From a delta proteobacterium NaphS2 (GTDB lineage Bacteria; Desulfobacterota; DSM-4660; Desulfatiglandales; Desulfatiglandaceae), in assembly GCA_000179315.1 (NCBI GenBank), contig ADZZ01000698.1, positions 1 to 64,000 on the forward strand: a stretch of DNA of 64,000 bases, written 5' to 3'. Position 1 is the first letter of the stretch. Each line of letters starts with the position of its first letter. The notes beneath the pieces were generated by a model. It was not told the origin of the DNA. It saw only the letters and a list, made by a program, of their open reading frames with translations, and did not search any database. The position numbers were made by a program, and so were the translations under genes. Positions 16,478-26,700 of the stretch are shown in pieces.

Positions 16478-17302
16478 GTGCCTCTTTTTACCATCGATTC
16501 CGACAGATGCAGCCGTGACGGCATCTGCGTCAAAGAGTGCCCGTCGCGGGTCATTCTGACAAATTCGCCCAAAGATGTACCGGCGCCCACCCCCGATGCG
16601 GAGGAAAACTGCATCAAGTGCGGCCACTGTGTAGCGGTCTGTCCTGAAAGTGCGCTCAAATTGATGTGGATAAGTCCGGACGAATGTCCCACAGTCGACC
16701 CGGAACTGCAATTGGATCCGGATCGGGCCGAACAGTTCCTGGCTTCCCGCCGCTCCATACGGACTTTCCGGAAAAAGCCCGTTCCGCGTGAAACCCTTCT
16801 GAAACTGGTGAAGGTGGCCTGCCAGGCACCCTCAGCCAAAAATGAACAGCCGTGGCACTGGCTGGTGGTTGAAAATCCGGAGGAAGTAAAACGTCTGGCC
16901 GGCCTGGTCATTGACTGGGTGAAGCTGATCATCGAGGAGCGTCCGAAAGTGGCCCTGCAGATGAAGCTGCCTCGGGTGCTTGAAGCCTGGGAAAGCGGGG
17001 ATGAACGCATCTGCCGGGGCGCGCCCCACGTTATCGTGGTCCATGGCAGAAAGGACTGGCCTTTCGGCTCGGAAGACGGGGCCCTGGCGCTGAGCCATCT
17101 CGACCTGTACGCCGCCAGTCTCGGACTCGGAACCTGTTGGGCCGGATACCTCTATACGGCCGCCAACAACCATCCGCCACTTTCCGGGGCCCTGGGACTC
17201 CCGCCAGAGCATCGGGCTTACGGCGCCATGATGGTGGGATACCCCACGTTCAAATACCAGCGGATTCCCGTTCGAAACCCGCCCAGAGTCACATGGATGT
17301 AG
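16478..17302 (+). CDS. Ferredoxin-nitroreductase fusion protein
   Basis: A 274-residue protein. The N-terminal 65 residues form a two-cluster 4Fe-4S ferredoxin (CSRDGICVKECP, CIKCGHCVAVCP). The rest is an FMN-binding nitroreductase fold: SRRSIRTFRKKPVP for the FMN phosphate, QAPSAKNEQPWHW, and DLYAASLGLGTCW. Electrons would pass from the Fe-S clusters to FMN. The start is GTG with GGAG 6 nt upstream, 3 bp after the acyl-CoA synthetase stop, so the two genes are co-transcribed. Substrate unknown. Confidence 0.9.
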   Translation: MPLFTIDSDRCSRDGICVKECPSRVILTNSPKDVPAPTPDAEENCIKCGHCVAVCPESALKLMWISPDECPTVDPELQLDPDRAEQFLASRRSIRTFRKKPVPRETLLKLVKVACQAPSAKNEQPWHWLVVENPEEVKRLAGLVIDWVKLIIEERPKVALQMKLPRVLEAWESGDERICRGAPHVIVVHGRKDWPFGSEDGALALSHLDLYAASLGLGTCWAGYLYTAANNHPPLSGALGLPPEHRAYGAMMVGYPTFKYQRIPVRNPPRVTWM

Positions 17303-17373
17303 GATTTCGTCCGCCCGGAACGGGACCCGACGTTAGCATTTCCGAAATACCACTAAGGAAAGGAAAATCCGAT

Positions 17374-18927
17374 ATGAAAAAACCGGTGGCACTCATTATT
17401 CGTGATGGATGGGGACTAAATGAGAACAAAAAAAACAATGCGGTGCTGGCCGCCAGCACTCCCAATATGGACGTCTACAAAAAGACCTATCCATGGAGCA
17501 TCCTCGAATGTTCAGGTGAAGCCGTGGGGCTGCCCGCCGGATATCAGGGTTCCAGCGAGGTGGGGCATCTCAACATGGGCGCCGGGCGTATCGTGGTCCA
17601 GGAATTAAAACGGATCGATGATGAACTGGAAAGCGGCGTGCTGTTCCAGGCGGAAATGTGGCAACGATTGATTTCCAACTGGCGACAAAACAACAGCCGA
17701 TTCCATCTGCTGGGGCTTTTGCAGGATGAAGGGGTACATGCCCACCAGAAGCATTTGTTCAAGATCATGGCCGAAGCACGGAAAGCATTTCCCGAGGGGG
17801 AAATCATCATTCATCCCTTTCTGGACGGCCGGGACACACCGCCCCGCAGCACCCTCGGCTTTCTGAAAACCCTTGGCTCCGAAATGGAAAAGGTCGGTTT
17901 GTGCCGAATCGGAACCGTCATGGGACGTTATTACGGCATGGACCGTTCCCAGAACTGGAAACTCACGGATCAGGCCTATCATTGCCTCGTCCGTGCCGAA
18001 GGGTTGCGGGCCGAAGACGCCCAAAGTGCCGTCCAACAAGCCTATGAGGAGATGAAAACGCCCGACGGGGATGAAATGACGGATGAATATGTTCCCCCAT
18101 TCTGCATCGGCGACTACAACGGAATCCACGACGGTGACGTCATTTTACACACCAATTATCGTCAGGACCGCGCCATTCAACTCTCACGCGCCTTCGTCGA
18201 TTCCGATTACCCGGGGGACCTCAAGGTACGACCGAAAGTGATTTACGCCGGATTCACCCGTTATTACGACGATTTCGATAATTACCTGATCGCACCCATG
18301 GACAAAGGGGGCGGCATGGATCATCTGCTGGGCGAAGTCATTTCGAATGCGGAACTCACTCAACTGCGCATCGCCGAAACACAGAAATTTCGCCATGTCA
18401 CCAGCTTCTTCAACGGAAAGAAAACCACGCCCTATCCAGGGGAGGAGCAGGTGGAGGTCCCGTCGCGATTTGACGCATCCAGTTTCGCCCATCATCCTGA
18501 AATGGATGCTTACACCGTGACCGATGAAATCCTGAAACGCTTAAACGATAACCCTTATGACTTTATTGTGGTCAATTACGCCAACGGCGATATGGTGGGC
18601 CACACGGGGTCCATGGATGCCGCCACCAGGGCCATTGAAGTGGTGGATGAATGCGTGGGCAGGATCGTGAAACGATTGCTGGAACTGGAAGCGGAAATCC
18701 TGGTCACTTCCGACCATGGGAATTCCGAGGAGATGGTGGACTACGAAACGGGACTGACCAAAACCAGCCATACCCTTTTTCCCGTTGATCTCATTTACAT
18801 CTCGCAGAATGCCGTGGGGAAAAAACTGCGCCCAAAGGGAAAGCTCTCGGATGTGGCACCTACGGTTTTGTACCTGCTGGGTCTTCCCATTCCGGAAGAA
18901 ATGACAGCTGAAAATCTCATTTTATGA
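17374..18927 (+). CDS. gpmI: 2,3-bisphosphoglycerate-independent phosphoglycerate mutase
   Basis: A 517-residue enzyme of normal iPGM length that converts 3-phosphoglycerate and 2-phosphoglycerate in glycolysis. Metal and catalytic motifs are complete: IIRDGWG at the start, the serine nucleophile in GSSEVGHLNMGAGR, HPFLDGRDTPP, NYANGDMVGHTG and TSDHGNSEEM. The frame is open upstream to 17137, but the ATG at 17374 is the start by homology and has AAGGAAAGG upstream. HflX follows 28 bp later. Confidence 0.96.
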   Translation: MKKPVALIIRDGWGLNENKKNNAVLAASTPNMDVYKKTYPWSILECSGEAVGLPAGYQGSSEVGHLNMGAGRIVVQELKRIDDELESGVLFQAEMWQRLISNWRQNNSRFHLLGLLQDEGVHAHQKHLFKIMAEARKAFPEGEIIIHPFLDGRDTPPRSTLGFLKTLGSEMEKVGLCRIGTVMGRYYGMDRSQNWKLTDQAYHCLVRAEGLRAEDAQSAVQQAYEEMKTPDGDEMTDEYVPPFCIGDYNGIHDGDVILHTNYRQDRAIQLSRAFVDSDYPGDLKVRPKVIYAGFTRYYDDFDNYLIAPMDKGGGMDHLLGEVISNAELTQLRIAETQKFRHVTSFFNGKKTTPYPGEEQVEVPSRFDASSFAHHPEMDAYTVTDEILKRLNDNPYDFIVVNYANGDMVGHTGSMDAATRAIEVVDECVGRIVKRLLELEAEILVTSDHGNSEEMVDYETGLTKTSHTLFPVDLIYISQNAVGKKLRPKGKLSDVAPTVLYLLGLPIPEEMTAENLIL

Positions 18928-18955
18928 AATTGCACCATCGAATCCGGGAACCTGA

Positions 18956-20227
18956 ATGACCCTGGCGGCTGCCGAAAAAGAAAAGGCCATTCTGCTGGGC
19001 TATTGCCCCTTGGACGGTGAAACCGCTGCCAAGGATGATTCCATGGCGGAACTGACACGTCTGACGGATACGGCCGGCATCCTTTCCCTCGGGGCTTTTG
19101 TACAGCGACGCGCAAAAATTCATCCCCGAACCTTCCTCGGTGAAGGGTTTATCGAAGACAGCCTTGAAAAAGCAGGGGCTGCAGCCGACCTTCTGATTTT
19201 CGACCATGATCTCACGGGAAACCAGGCCCGCAACATTGAAAAGCGCTTCATGCTTCCGGTCATGGACCGCACCGAGGTGATTCTCAAAATTTTTCACGAT
19301 CATGCCAGGACCCGAGAGGCCCGGCTTCAGGTCAGGCTGGCCCAATTGAAGTACGAACTCCCCCGGGTGAAGAGCATGTGGGGGCATCTGGACCGGGAGC
19401 GCTTCGGCAGCAAGGCAGGCGGCAGGGTGGCATTTCGAGGAATGGGGGAGAAGCAGAGCGAAATGGACCGCCAGAAGCTACAGCGGGAAATTTATGAAAT
19501 TGAAAAAAATCTTAAGCGACTTGTTAAACAAATCGACACCCAGAAAAAACTGAGAAAGCAAACATGCCGGAACATCGGTCTGGTGGGTTACACCAATGCG
19601 GGGAAGTCAACGCTCTTCAACCGCTTGACCCGGGCAGATGTGCTGATGGAAGACAAGCTTTTTGCAACGCTGGATTCCACCTCAAGGGCACTGCCGCTTC
19701 ATAACAACAAAGAAGCGGTCATATCCGATACCGTGGGATTCATCTCCAACCTGCCCCATCACCTGGTCGCCAGCTTTCGGGCCACCCTCAAAGAAGCGGA
19801 GGAAGCAGACCTCCTGATCCATGTGGCCGACATCTCGGATGAAAATTACGAAAAACATATAGCGGACGTGGAAACCGTTCTCAAAAGCATTGATGCCGAT
19901 CAAATCCCCCATATGCTTGTATTTAACAAGATCGACCGGGTTTCGAAGGACACCATCAAAGGAACCCGCAATGCTTACCCGAACGCCCGGTTCATATCGG
20001 CTGCAACCGGCCAAAACGTCGATCTTTTTTTGCGGAACCTGTCCGAAAACCTGTATCCAACCACCAAAGTTACACTTCTGATCCCCATTTCCGAGCAAAA
20101 GCGCATCCACGATATCCACAACCTGTCGAAGGTCCTTGAAACCACCTACGAAGATGAGAGCGTGCGCATGACGGTCGTAATTGCCAAAGAAGACCTCTCG
20201 CCGCTGGTACCCTATCTGATTTCTTAA
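18956..20227 (+). CDS. hflX: GTPase HflX
   Basis: A 423-residue ribosome-associated GTPase that splits stalled ribosomes. The N-terminal HflX domain carries FDHDLTGNQARNIEKR and VMDRTEVIL. It is followed by the coiled-coil linker (about 165-200) and the G domain: G1 GYTNAGKST, G3 DTVGFISNLPHHL, G4 NKID, G5 SAATG. All GTP-binding motifs are intact. Convergent with the small membrane gene at 20436; no terminator was recognised in the 20228-20435 gap. Confidence 0.95.
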   Translation: MTLAAAEKEKAILLGYCPLDGETAAKDDSMAELTRLTDTAGILSLGAFVQRRAKIHPRTFLGEGFIEDSLEKAGAAADLLIFDHDLTGNQARNIEKRFMLPVMDRTEVILKIFHDHARTREARLQVRLAQLKYELPRVKSMWGHLDRERFGSKAGGRVAFRGMGEKQSEMDRQKLQREIYEIEKNLKRLVKQIDTQKKLRKQTCRNIGLVGYTNAGKSTLFNRLTRADVLMEDKLFATLDSTSRALPLHNNKEAVISDTVGFISNLPHHLVASFRATLKEAEEADLLIHVADISDENYEKHIADVETVLKSIDADQIPHMLVFNKIDRVSKDTIKGTRNAYPNARFISAATGQNVDLFLRNLSENLYPTTKVTLLIPISEQKRIHDIHNLSKVLETTYEDESVRMTVVIAKEDLSPLVPYLIS

Positions 20228-20435
20228 AATAGATTTTATCTTATCAAGACTTGACAATTTAATATAGGGGCATCCAGCTTTGTCCGATCCCCACCCCACC
20301 GCACCCAGTCCCGACCGTAAAAAGCATTATCAGGGCGAAAGCCGCTATTGGCTTCAGAATTCACAGATTTCACATTATATCTCATTACCTAATTGCCTAC
20401 ATTCTTCAATGGGTAATCACACCTACATCACCTCG

Positions 20436-20762
20436 TCAATGCCAATCTGAATATCCGTAGAACATACCAATAAAACGCAGAATTATTAGTAGGGTTAGCA
20501 CTATGCCTACATAGCCCAAAAAAATACCGGCCAGCGCCAGGCGCCTTCCTTTCAATGTTAACTCCTTCCTTTTCCTTGAAAGAGCCATGTGCCCAAAAAT
20601 TATGGCCGGTATCGAAGCGATTATACCTAGCATGACACAACTTAAGAACCCGAAAATTATGCTGACTTTGGCATGTATCAGATCCGATGGTGCGTTGTCT
20701 TTTGGATCACTGTCCGATATATTCAAGATTACACCTAAACCAAATTCTGTCGATCTATTCAA
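20436..20762 (-). CDS. Small DUF4190-like membrane protein behind the RHS gene
   Basis: A 108-residue protein with two hydrophobic helices (about 32-58 and 76-100) separated by a basic loop (LSRKRKELTLKGRRLALAG). The segments IIASIPAIIFGHMAL and GRRLALAGIFLGYVGI match the DUF4190 pattern. The first possible start is TTG at 20762, directly after an in-frame TAG. No good ribosome site is visible, so coupling to the RHS stop 23 bp upstream is likely. Position suggests an immunity or accessory protein for the RHS tip; this is inference from location only. Confidence 0.6.
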   Translation of the reverse strand: MNRSTEFGLGVILNISDSDPKDNAPSDLIHAKVSIIFGFLSCVMLGIIASIPAIIFGHMALSRKRKELTLKGRRLALAGIFLGYVGIVLTLLIILRFIGMFYGYSDWH

Positions 20763-20785
20763 AAAGAGCTAATAACAAAGCATAC

Positions 20786-23700
20786 TTAAGAAAAACAAGC
20801 ACTTTCGTCAGGCATCAGCCAATCCCCAAGTGTCTCCAGATATTTCTTATCAAGATACGGTTCCAAAAAGAATTCTATTGGCCAAGGCGTCCATGGGTCA
20901 AATTCCGGCGGTTTATTCCGTAATTTTATCACTTCCACAAAACCCGCTGCTATAGCTTCAAAGAGATTCGGTGTCTTGCCCGACTTCCAAGCGGTCTTTC
21001 CTATGTGTTCACTAAATCCCTTACCGAATTCAAACCAAAAATTGCCTTTTATATCTATCAAATTCACCGGATCATTTAGGCAATACCCATACAGATCCGT
21101 ATCGCCACCCGCAAAAAATATCGGATCCTTGGCGGTCCATCTGCCGATATCCGGATCATAATCCCTGTAGCCGAACCGTACAAGCCCGGTATCCCCATCG
21201 TACAACCCACCGGCAAAGCCGAAGGGAATTTCAAAGGACGGATCGGTATCCGAAATCACGTTTCCGTATGAGTCATAGTCGAGTCTTTTTACCACATTGC
21301 CGGAAGCATCGGCAACAGCTCTCAATGATCCTACCTGATTGTAGGCAAGGTAGTAAGTGGAACCCGCCAAGGTCATCGAATTCGGCATACGACCATCCGC
21401 GTACTGAAACCGCATAACGAGATTGTCGGATCCGTCATATATCGCGAGGAGGCGGGTCATCCCCTGCCACAGATACTTTTCTGTTATCACGCCATTTACT
21501 TTTTTGGCAATTCTTCTACCGAAGGGGTCATGGAGGTACTCGATCAAAGTGCCGTTTGGCAAAGTAACGCTTAATAGTTCTCCCTGGGAAGAATAAGAAT
21601 AGGTGGTGACCTCACCTTCTTGAGTCCGGGTATTAAGAAAACCGTCCACGTCGTATTGATAGGTCACATCCCCTGCTGAAAGGAGATGATCGCCGTCGGA
21701 ATAGGCAAAAGTTCTTTCGTTAATCCCCCGAAGCGAGTTGATCTCGGAAATCCGGAGGCCGTTTTGATCGTACTGATATTCTTCGACAACTGTTCCATCT
21801 TTTGTGACGGTCAGAAGCCGCCCCATGGAATCGTAGGAATAGCTGTAGCTGGATGTAATCCCTTGGATCGTCTCGCTCTTTTGTACAATTCTCCCGCTGT
21901 TGTCCCGGGTCAAATCCCATGAACCGATGGCTTGCGCCCCCACCCTGTAGGCTTCCTGGGCCACCTCACCGTAACCGTTAAATGTGCGAGTAAGATCCAA
22001 CGCGCCACCCGTGACCCTCTCCGGCAGACCGTTTCCGACATTTCTGGAAATGGTGAAAATCCCCGATTCCGTCAATGACCCGTCATCGTCATAGCCGTAT
22101 GACTCGGTGTCGCCTGCGTAGGCAAAGGTTTGAAGGTTGAAATCGTTGTTGTAGCCGTAGGAGAGGGTCCGGTTCAGAGTCCCGGCCAATGTTTCCGAAG
22201 TCATCAGTTTTCCGTCATAGGTGTAGGCAATGGATTCCGCTCCCTTGGTAATAGCGCCTACTTTCGTTCCACAGAGATAGGTGAAGTCGATATTCCCTTC
22301 GGGCGTCCTGATTTGCATAAGCCTCGCTTTGTCATAGACGTTTTGAATCTGATAGCCCGAGGGGAAGTCGGTCCGGACTAACCGGCGATCCTTATTATAG
22401 TGGTAGGTATAGGTCCCGCTGAGCGGTGTCTGGTAGGCGCCGGAGAGGTTCACTTTGTTATAGCCGAACAAATGGGATATGTCGGCGGGGTTGGTCAAAA
22501 CGGTCATGTTTCCGTTCGGGTCGTAGGTGAAACCCAAGGAAGAGCCGTCCGGGCGACTGATCCCCGTCACCCGGCCCACCGGATCGTAAGCATAGGTAGT
22601 GGTATGATTCTCCGGGTCGGTGACAGACCCCAAAAAGCCTTGGGCATTGTAAGTAAAAGAGGTCTGTCGCGTGTTGTTGCTGATGGATGTAAGCCTTCCC
22701 TTGGCGTCGTATCCGTAAGCGGTATCAAAAAGACCGGGAATGGAGACCGCCGAGGTCAGCAGGGTATCGGGAGCATAGGTAGTGGTCACCACACGTCCCT
22801 CGGGTGACGTTATGGTCTTGTTGGATGCCAATACGTTTTGTTGAAGCAGGGTGGTTTTGCCGTTTACCTTTACGGTTTCGCTGATCAGATCAGGGAGATC
22901 ATCCGAGTTTGTATCCTGGTAGGATTTCTCCCTGAGAGTGGTTTTGCTAAGACCCGAGGGTGTGGTTTCCATCATTTCTCTGATATATTTGAATTTATAC
23001 AATGGATCCACATCGTAACTGAAGTTGAGGGACATACCACAAGGCAGCTGCTTATTAACGGTCAGACCGTTGGAGGATCGCTCGTAATGGGTTTCAGCGT
23101 CATTGGCGGAAATAATTTTGGATGTGAATTGACCCGTTGAAAAGAGATGATCCCAATAGGTGGTGCGATTTCCCTCGCCGCTGGTCACTTCGACCGCCAC
23201 GTCGCCGTCTTCATAGACCGCCCGATGAAATTGCCAATGGCCGCCTTCCTCGTCCAGGACGTCGGTCAGCCTTCCGTTTGCATCAAACTGATGTTCAAAA
23301 CGGTTGCCGTTGGGCTCTGTTTCCATTGTCATGAGCCCGTCGGTCGTATATTCAAAGCGGTAGTTGCTTCCATCGGGATAGGTGATGCCAGTCAGATGAT
23401 CACTGCCGTCCATGGTCAGCGTCGTGACAAGGCCATCAGGAGACGTGATAGAAACGGGAGTCCCGGCTGCGTTTCGCTGAATTGTGGTTTGGTTGCCGGA
23501 CGGGTCGGCGATGGAGATGAGTCTTTCGTCTTGATCGTAACCGAAAATCCTCAGCGCAACCCCGGTGTTGACATCAACAGTTTTTTTGTGGAGCCCGGTT
23601 TTTGAAAGAATATGTCCATGACCGTCTTCTTCGACAGAAGTAAAATCACCCGTTTCCATGGAGGCTGAGGAGGGAATCGGCAGGTTGTGGGGAACGCCTA

Positions 23701-26700
23701 CTTTTAAAATGCGTTCATTGGCTTCGTCAGAAATGTAGAGGTTGCCCGCCGTGTCTACCGCTACCCCAACGGGATATCCTAATGGAGATTTTTTTGCCGG
23801 CACTCCGTCTTCAATAGAGCCATAGATGCCGTTACCAGCCACGGTGGCGATAATACCGCCGGTATCCACCCGGCGGATACAATGATTGCTGCTATCCGAA
23901 ATATAGAGATTCTCGGCGCTGTCTATCGCGATCCCCACTGCGTAGCCCAATGACGCTTCTATGGCAGGTCCGCCGTCACCACTGAAACCGTAATCGTCGC
24001 TACCGGCTACTGTCGTAATGATTCCATTTGTGTCCACCTTGCGGACGCGATGATTGCTGCCATCCAAAATATAGAGGTTGCCGGCGCTGTCTATCGCGAT
24101 CCCCATTGCCCAGCCCAATGATGCTTCTACGGCAGGTCCGCCGTCACCGGAAAAACCCGCTACGCCGTTTCCCGCGACGGTCGTAATAATACCATTTGTG
24201 TCCACCTTGCGGATGCAATAATTGCCGGTATCCGAAATATAGAGGTTGCCGGCGCTGTCTATCGCGATTCCTGATGCGGCGGAGGACAATGACGCTTCTA
24301 CGGCAGGTCCGCCGTCACCGTTGTAGCTCCAGTTCCCGTTTCCCGCGACGGTCGTAATGATACCGTTTGTGTCAACCTTCCGGACGCGATTATTGTCGCT
24401 ATCTAAAATATAGAGGTTGCCGGCGCTGTCTATTGCGATCCCCATTGGGAAACTCAATGACGCTTCTATGGCAGGTCCGCCGTCACCACTGAAACCGTAA
24501 TCGCCGCTACCGGCGACGGTCGTAATAATACCGTTTGTGTCAACCTTCCGGATGCGATTATTACCCCAATCTGCAATATGGAGGTTTCCCGCGCTGTCTG
24601 TCGCGATTCCATATGAGGAACGCAATGACGCTTCTATGGCAGGTCCGCCGTCACCGTTGTAGCTCCAGTTCCCGTTTCCCGCGACAGTGGTGAGCACATC
24701 AATCCCGGACTCAATCCGTGTGCCGTCCCCCTTAAGGAGGGTATTGGGATGCGTCGGGTCGAGCTGGTGTTGTTCCGATAGGGTCCAACCCTCTGCAATA
24801 ATGCCTCCATGCTCCAATTTTCCGCCGTTGATGGTGAGCTTATGCTCCTTCCAGGAGATAATCTCTTGCCTGGCGCGAATGCCCGTCACCTGGCCTCCGG
24901 CCTGGGCAAAGGCCTGTGAGAAATCTCCGGGGCTATAGTAAACCGCATCATACAAAAAACCGATGCGGATATGGACATCGACGATGCCACCTGCCGGATT
25001 TCCCTGAAAATCAAGACCGTTCCATTCAAACTCGGCCATCTGATTGGGGAGTGGATCCAATGTCCGGGTCATTTTTTGTCCGGCCACGTACACCTCCACG
25101 ATAATGCTTTTAAGGCTCTCGGGCACGGTATCACCGCTGGCGGGGACCTTGATGACCGTCTTGTAGCCTTCGACCCGATTGCTAGCATAATGAAGGGTCA
25201 TGTCGGTTCCGGGAATGGGAATATCCTCATGAAAAATCCGGCTTCTCTTCTCTACAAAGGAACTGATCGTCTCTTTGCAATCATCATCACGCTGTTGATC
25301 CCCGTCCGGCAGGCCATCGGGATTTGGGGGTGTTGCGTCCTGGGGCGGGCCATAAGGCCAGTTACAATCCCAGGGCGAAAAATGGCTTACCGCCACCCGC
25401 CAGAAGGTGGCGCCCGGAACATAGCGGGAAGGATCCTCCAGGCCCCTTACTTCATCATCGTAGGAATCGTTTTGGTTGAGATCGTCCGGAAGATCGTCGC
25501 CGGTGGCATCCAAGGCGTCCACCACGCCGTCACCATCCCCGTCCAGAAGCTTGACCACCACGCCGTTATCCGAAGGGACCCAGACCCCGCGGCTTCGATC
25601 ATAGTAACCCACGGGAACCGCCATGCCCACGTCAAACCCCAGGAAATTGTCCACCCAGGTGATCACCGGTTTTTCAAAGACGACGTCGTCTATCCCGTCG
25701 GCAGACAACTCCACACAGTAGGTGTAACCTGAGTTAGGGGGCAACCGGGCGGGCATGACGTCCTTTGTGGCAAACTCGGTCGCCCGGACCGTGATGCTCT
25801 CGAGTTCAAACATCTCGTTGCCGTCCTTATCCAGGGCATAGGCCCGGTTGCCCCCCTCAAACACCAGGGTGCAGGACCGGGTCCCGAATTCATCCGTGAC
25901 CTCTGAGCTGCTGTGGGCAATGACGGTGTTTGGATTTCCGTCAAACGTGACCTCCGTCGAAACCGGGTCCTGGGGGATCATCTTGAGGGTGTCGCATACC
26001 GCGATATCGTTCCACGGCACATCGATTTTTCTGTGGACGGTTATATAGCCCTCCTTTTGAAACGCCAGGATCATGTCCCCGCCCCCTTCCACGGGCACGG
26101 AAAAACGGCCGTCCTGTCCGGTGGTGACCGTGCCGTACTCCGGGTGGCTGTGAAACGCTATGGATACGCCTTCGAGCGGGGTCCCGGATGCAGCCTGAAC
26201 CAGACCGGTGACCACGGCAAAGCGTTTCGGGTCGTATTGGGCAATGGTGGCATCTTGAGGAATGTGGTCCTGGTAACGCCAACCAAAGGTGCCTTCGGAC
26301 GGGATTTCTGGGTTGCCCAAAACAAGAATCCGCACCTCGGCGGATGCGGAACCGTCCGGCCCCGTGGCGGTGAGGGTGTAGACCGTGGTCTGTTCCGGAC
26401 TGAGCGTTATGGACCCGTTCAGGGGAACCTGGCCCATGCCATTGTCGATGTAGGCATATTGCGCGTTGTAAGTTTCCCAGGTGAGCCTCGATGAGGCTCC
26501 TGATGAAATGGTTTGCGGCTCGGCCGAAAACACGGGTATTACAGGAGTGGCAATTTCCTGGACGATTTCCACGGAAAGAAAGGTCCCCGGTTTGCCGCCT
26601 AACTCAACGCCAAGGGTGTTTTCCGCCGCCAGGTTGACAGAGGCCTCCAATTCGTAGATTTTTTTCTTGAAGTCACTGGGGCTAAATATTTTCGCGCCAT

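Noticed and set aside
17137-17373. Upstream extension of the gpmI frame
   Set aside because: Overlaps the nitroreductase gene and gives a leader without homology; the ATG at 17374 fits the enzyme family.
23695-24700. Regular repeats considered as a CRISPR array
   Set aside because: The unit is 168 bp, in frame and codes for NHL blades; there are no short repeats with unique spacers.
25913-26494. 193-codon + strand frame in the RHS gene
   Set aside because: Antisense shadow of the carboxypeptidase-regulatory-like region; no start signal.
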